From Chryseobacterium nepalense (GTDB taxonomy: Bacteria > Bacteroidota > Bacteroidia > Flavobacteriales > Weeksellaceae): a DNA stretch of 64,000 nt. Shown one piece after another: positions 62,425-64,000 of this stretch. The position numbers were made by a program, and so were the translations under genes. Location: NCBI RefSeq assembly GCF_023195755.1, contig NZ_CP096203.1:744001-808000 (forward strand), read 5' to 3'. Numbering within the stretch: position 1 is the stretch's first letter; every line of letters starts with the position of its first letter. The notes below the pieces were generated by a model. The model was not told the origin of the DNA and did no database searches. It was given only the letters and a program-made list of their open reading frames with translations.

Positions 62425-62494
62425 AGTGAAGTATAGGCTCCAAATATAAATAAATATAGGATTAGTTTGTTTTAAATTATAACTGAGGTATCTT

Positions 62495-62978
62495 ATTCGT
62501 TTTTAACGCAACGGTCGCAAGGATTTTATTGAATAACGGAGCATATTTTCCGGTCGCTAATGCGTTTTGCTTAGCTAATGAAAGAACAGTTTATTGAATG
62601 ATCAAGAGGCATTTATTGTTTTAACACGAAGGGAGCACTAAGGTTCATTGAATAACAGGGAGCATATTTTTCGGTGCGAAGGCGTTTCATTCAGCAAAGA
62701 CTTTACGTATAATAAGCTGCTATTATTTTGCTGAGTGAAACGCCCTTGCGAACGGATTATGCAGGAGGATTGATTAATTTTCTTTGTGGACGTTGTGCTA
62801 AAAATTGGTACTCGTCGGTTTTTAACCCAAGAGACGCGAGGGTTGCTGAGTAACTAGGTGGTTATTTTTTAAGCACAAACACATTTCATTCAGCAAATGA
62901 TAGCAAAGTTCCTTTACTGAGTGAAACGCCTTTGCGAACGGACCATAATTGATTAATAGCGTTGCGTTAAAAAGAATT
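62495..62978. repeat. Composite repeat element bounded by a 14-bp inverted repeat
   Basis: TTTTTAACGCAACG (62500-62513) and CGTTGCGTTAAAAA (62960-62973) are exact reverse complements, and ATTC/GAAT extends them with a bulge. Inside are a near-perfect inverted repeat, GGCGTTTCATTCAGCAAA (62681-62698) with TTTGCTGAGTGAAACGCC (62727-62744), a second degraded copy of it (62882-62930), a direct repeat GAGTGAAACGCC(C/T)TTGCGAACGGA, and two TTGAATAAC...GGAGCATATTTT words. No open frame. It fills most of the 655-bp gap; the rest holds only the promoter of the next gene. Confidence 0.8.
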
Positions 62979-63036
62979 AAACATAGCGAATTAATTACCG
63001 AAAGGCAAACCTGCTTTTTATCAAGTTTACCGTCGT

Positions 63037-63066
63037 TTTGTCATTCAGATTTTATTACTATTTTTG
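63037..63066 (+). promoter_or_regulatory. Promoter of the DUF4920 gene
   Basis: TTTTG ending at 63040, 18 bp, then TATTTTTG (63059-63066): a complete -33/-7 pair, 13 bp before the start codon. Confidence 0.65.
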
Positions 63067-63079
63067 AAAAAAAATCAAT

Positions 63080-63589
63080 ATGAAATTCAAATCATTATTA
63101 TTTGCAGCAGCAGTAAGTGTTTCAACTTTAGCATTTGCACAGGAATCAAAAAAATCCGGTCCGCCGGCTGGAAACGCTGTTGTAGGTGATGTCTACGGAG
63201 GAGGTGTCGCTTCTAATGCAGAGTCTAAAGCAATTTCCGTAGATAAACTTAGCAAAAAGCTGAAAAAGGATAATAAAAAAGTGGAAAATGTTGCTGTAAA
63301 AGGTAAAGTAACAGATGTTTGCGATAAAAAAGGATGCTGGCTGACGATTCAGACGGAAGACAATTCCCAGTTTTTTGTAAAAATGAAGGATTACGGATTC
63401 TTTGTACCCACTGCATTAAAAGGAAAAAATGTAGTGCTTGAAGGTTCTGCCGAAAGAAAAGTAACTTCTGTAGACGAGCAAAAACATTATGCAGAAGATG
63501 CTAAAAAACCACAAGCTGAAATAGACGCCATCAAAACACCGAAGGAAGAAATCAGATTTGTAGCGAACGGAATTAAGGTGGTTAATTAA
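63080..63589 (+). CDS. DUF4920 exported protein
   Basis: 169 residues. MKFKSLLFAAAVSVSTLAFAQ is a signal peptide. The rest is an OB-like DUF4920 domain: VAVKGKVTDVCDKKGCWLTI, with a conserved Cys pair, and MKDYGFFVPTALKGKNVVLEG. The cysteines could bind metal or form a disulfide; the function is unknown. It is monocistronic, with its own promoter and a strong terminator. Confidence 0.92.
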   Translation: MKFKSLLFAAAVSVSTLAFAQESKKSGPPAGNAVVGDVYGGGVASNAESKAISVDKLSKKLKKDNKKVENVAVKGKVTDVCDKKGCWLTIQTEDNSQFFVKMKDYGFFVPTALKGKNVVLEGSAERKVTSVDEQKHYAEDAKKPQAEIDAIKTPKEEIRFVANGIKVVN

Positions 63590-63632
63590 TCACGATATCT
63601 ATCAATTAGTTTATTCTCCAATAACAACATAA

Positions 63633-63667
63633 AATAATCAGCGGAACCAAAGGTTCCGCTGATTATT
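63633..63667. terminator. Bidirectional terminator between DUF4920 and the edge gene
   Basis: A perfect 16-bp stem (AATAATCAGCGGAACC / GGTTCCGCTGATTATT) with an AAA loop and following Ts, between convergent stops. Confidence 0.92.
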
Positions 63668-63668
63668 T

Positions 63669-63989
63669 TTAATCTTCAATGAAAAAATTTACTTCCGCAT
63701 CAAGTTTGGGATATTTGGTCGGACAAATAAACTTTTTGTTTGTACAGTCTATTTCTTTCCATCCTTTACGTTTTTTAACATCACCTACTTCCATAACAAA
63801 TGGTATGAAAGAAATTTCATCCCTGCCTTCTTCTTTCAGTTCCCGATACTGAACAGCAATATCCAAAACACATTCATGATCCGTGTTCAGCTTTACATTA
63901 CGGTAAATAATGTCATAATGCGTTTCTTTATTTTCAGGAATTTCCAGATAAGCTTCCCATCCTTCCGTCCCGGAATTCAGTTCGGTCAT
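63669..63989 (-). CDS. Unknown protein, possibly 5' truncated by the window edge
   Basis: 106 residues from the visible ATG (MTELNSGTEGWEAYLEIPEN), but the frame is open to the window end, so the real start may be outside. Acidic and soluble, with two Cys near the C-terminus (IDCTNKKFICP). I recognise no domain. It ends 2 bp from a strong terminator, which supports it being a real gene. Confidence 0.6.
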   Translation of the reverse strand: MTELNSGTEGWEAYLEIPENKETHYDIIYRNVKLNTDHECVLDIAVQYRELKEEGRDEISFIPFVMEVGDVKKRKGWKEIDCTNKKFICPTKYPKLDAEVNFFIED

Positions 63990-64000
63990 TGCACTTAATG

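Overview
The window looks like chromosomal DNA of a flavobacterium, most likely Chryseobacterium or a close relative (Weeksellaceae). I infer this from low GC, a secreted protein with a type IX sorting tail, the Bacteroidota -7 box (TAnnTTTG) upstream of several genes, families typical of the group (DUF2723 O-mannosyltransferase-like, GIN-domain, DUF3667, DUF4199, DUF4920) and a two-gene unit that fits sulfonolipid (capnine) synthesis. It is mostly core metabolism. I see no prophage, insertion sequence, CRISPR array, tRNA or rRNA.

Layout. 1-4.6 kb: pyruvate dehydrogenase E2 (cut by the window edge) and E1 alpha, a PAP2-like membrane protein, an orphan BlaI-type repressor and a type IX-secreted protein. 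4.6-9.5 kb: an RRM protein, an acyl-CoA thioesterase overlapping an HMA-like/AraC regulator, and a copper-type P-ATPase with five N-terminal metal-binding modules. 9.5-19.8 kb: DUF72, polysaccharide deacetylase, YggS, an NtrC-type regulator without a DNA-binding domain, MATE exporter, PdeM, then a reverse-strand run of MFS, DsbA-like, nucleosidase and GNAT genes, and an MBL hydrolase. A 0.75-kb gap with no gene follows. 20.6-26.2 kb: DUF1697 and two GT-C type membrane glycosyltransferases. 26.4-31.1 kb: a cystathionine-synthase-like enzyme, an alpha-oxoamine synthase and a B12-binding radical SAM protein. 31.2-34 kb: ATP synthase beta and epsilon. 34-46.9 kb: ribF, a 1250-residue DUF3857/transglutaminase protein, small enzymes, a frameshifted TPR gene, glutathione peroxidase, kdsB, an aminotransferase and a phosphohexomutase. 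47-50.7 kb: an S23-type four-helix-bundle gene between purine-rich repeats, GIN, DUF3667, GT2 and DUF4199 genes, and the small SRP RNA. 50.8-59.2 kb: UPF0173 hydrolase, menA, menB, an rRNA pseudouridine synthase, aroB, an outer-membrane barrel, purF and purC. 59.2-64 kb: a DUF3307/SatD pair, an APC permease, DUF4920 and an edge gene.

The least ordinary DNA lies between genes. 60.49-60.91 kb holds, in order: operator-like sites at an exact 29-bp period over the satD promoter, a GC-rich strongly folded element, and five 18-bp palindromes at an exact 22-bp period. 62.50-62.98 kb is a composite of nested inverted and direct repeats bounded by a 14-bp perfect inverted repeat. Many smaller gaps hold quasi-palindromic repeats from a few word families, and one family member is translated in frame inside the radical SAM gene. 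These repeats, the satD region, the HMA-like/AraC regulator and the sulfonolipid pair are the best places to look again.
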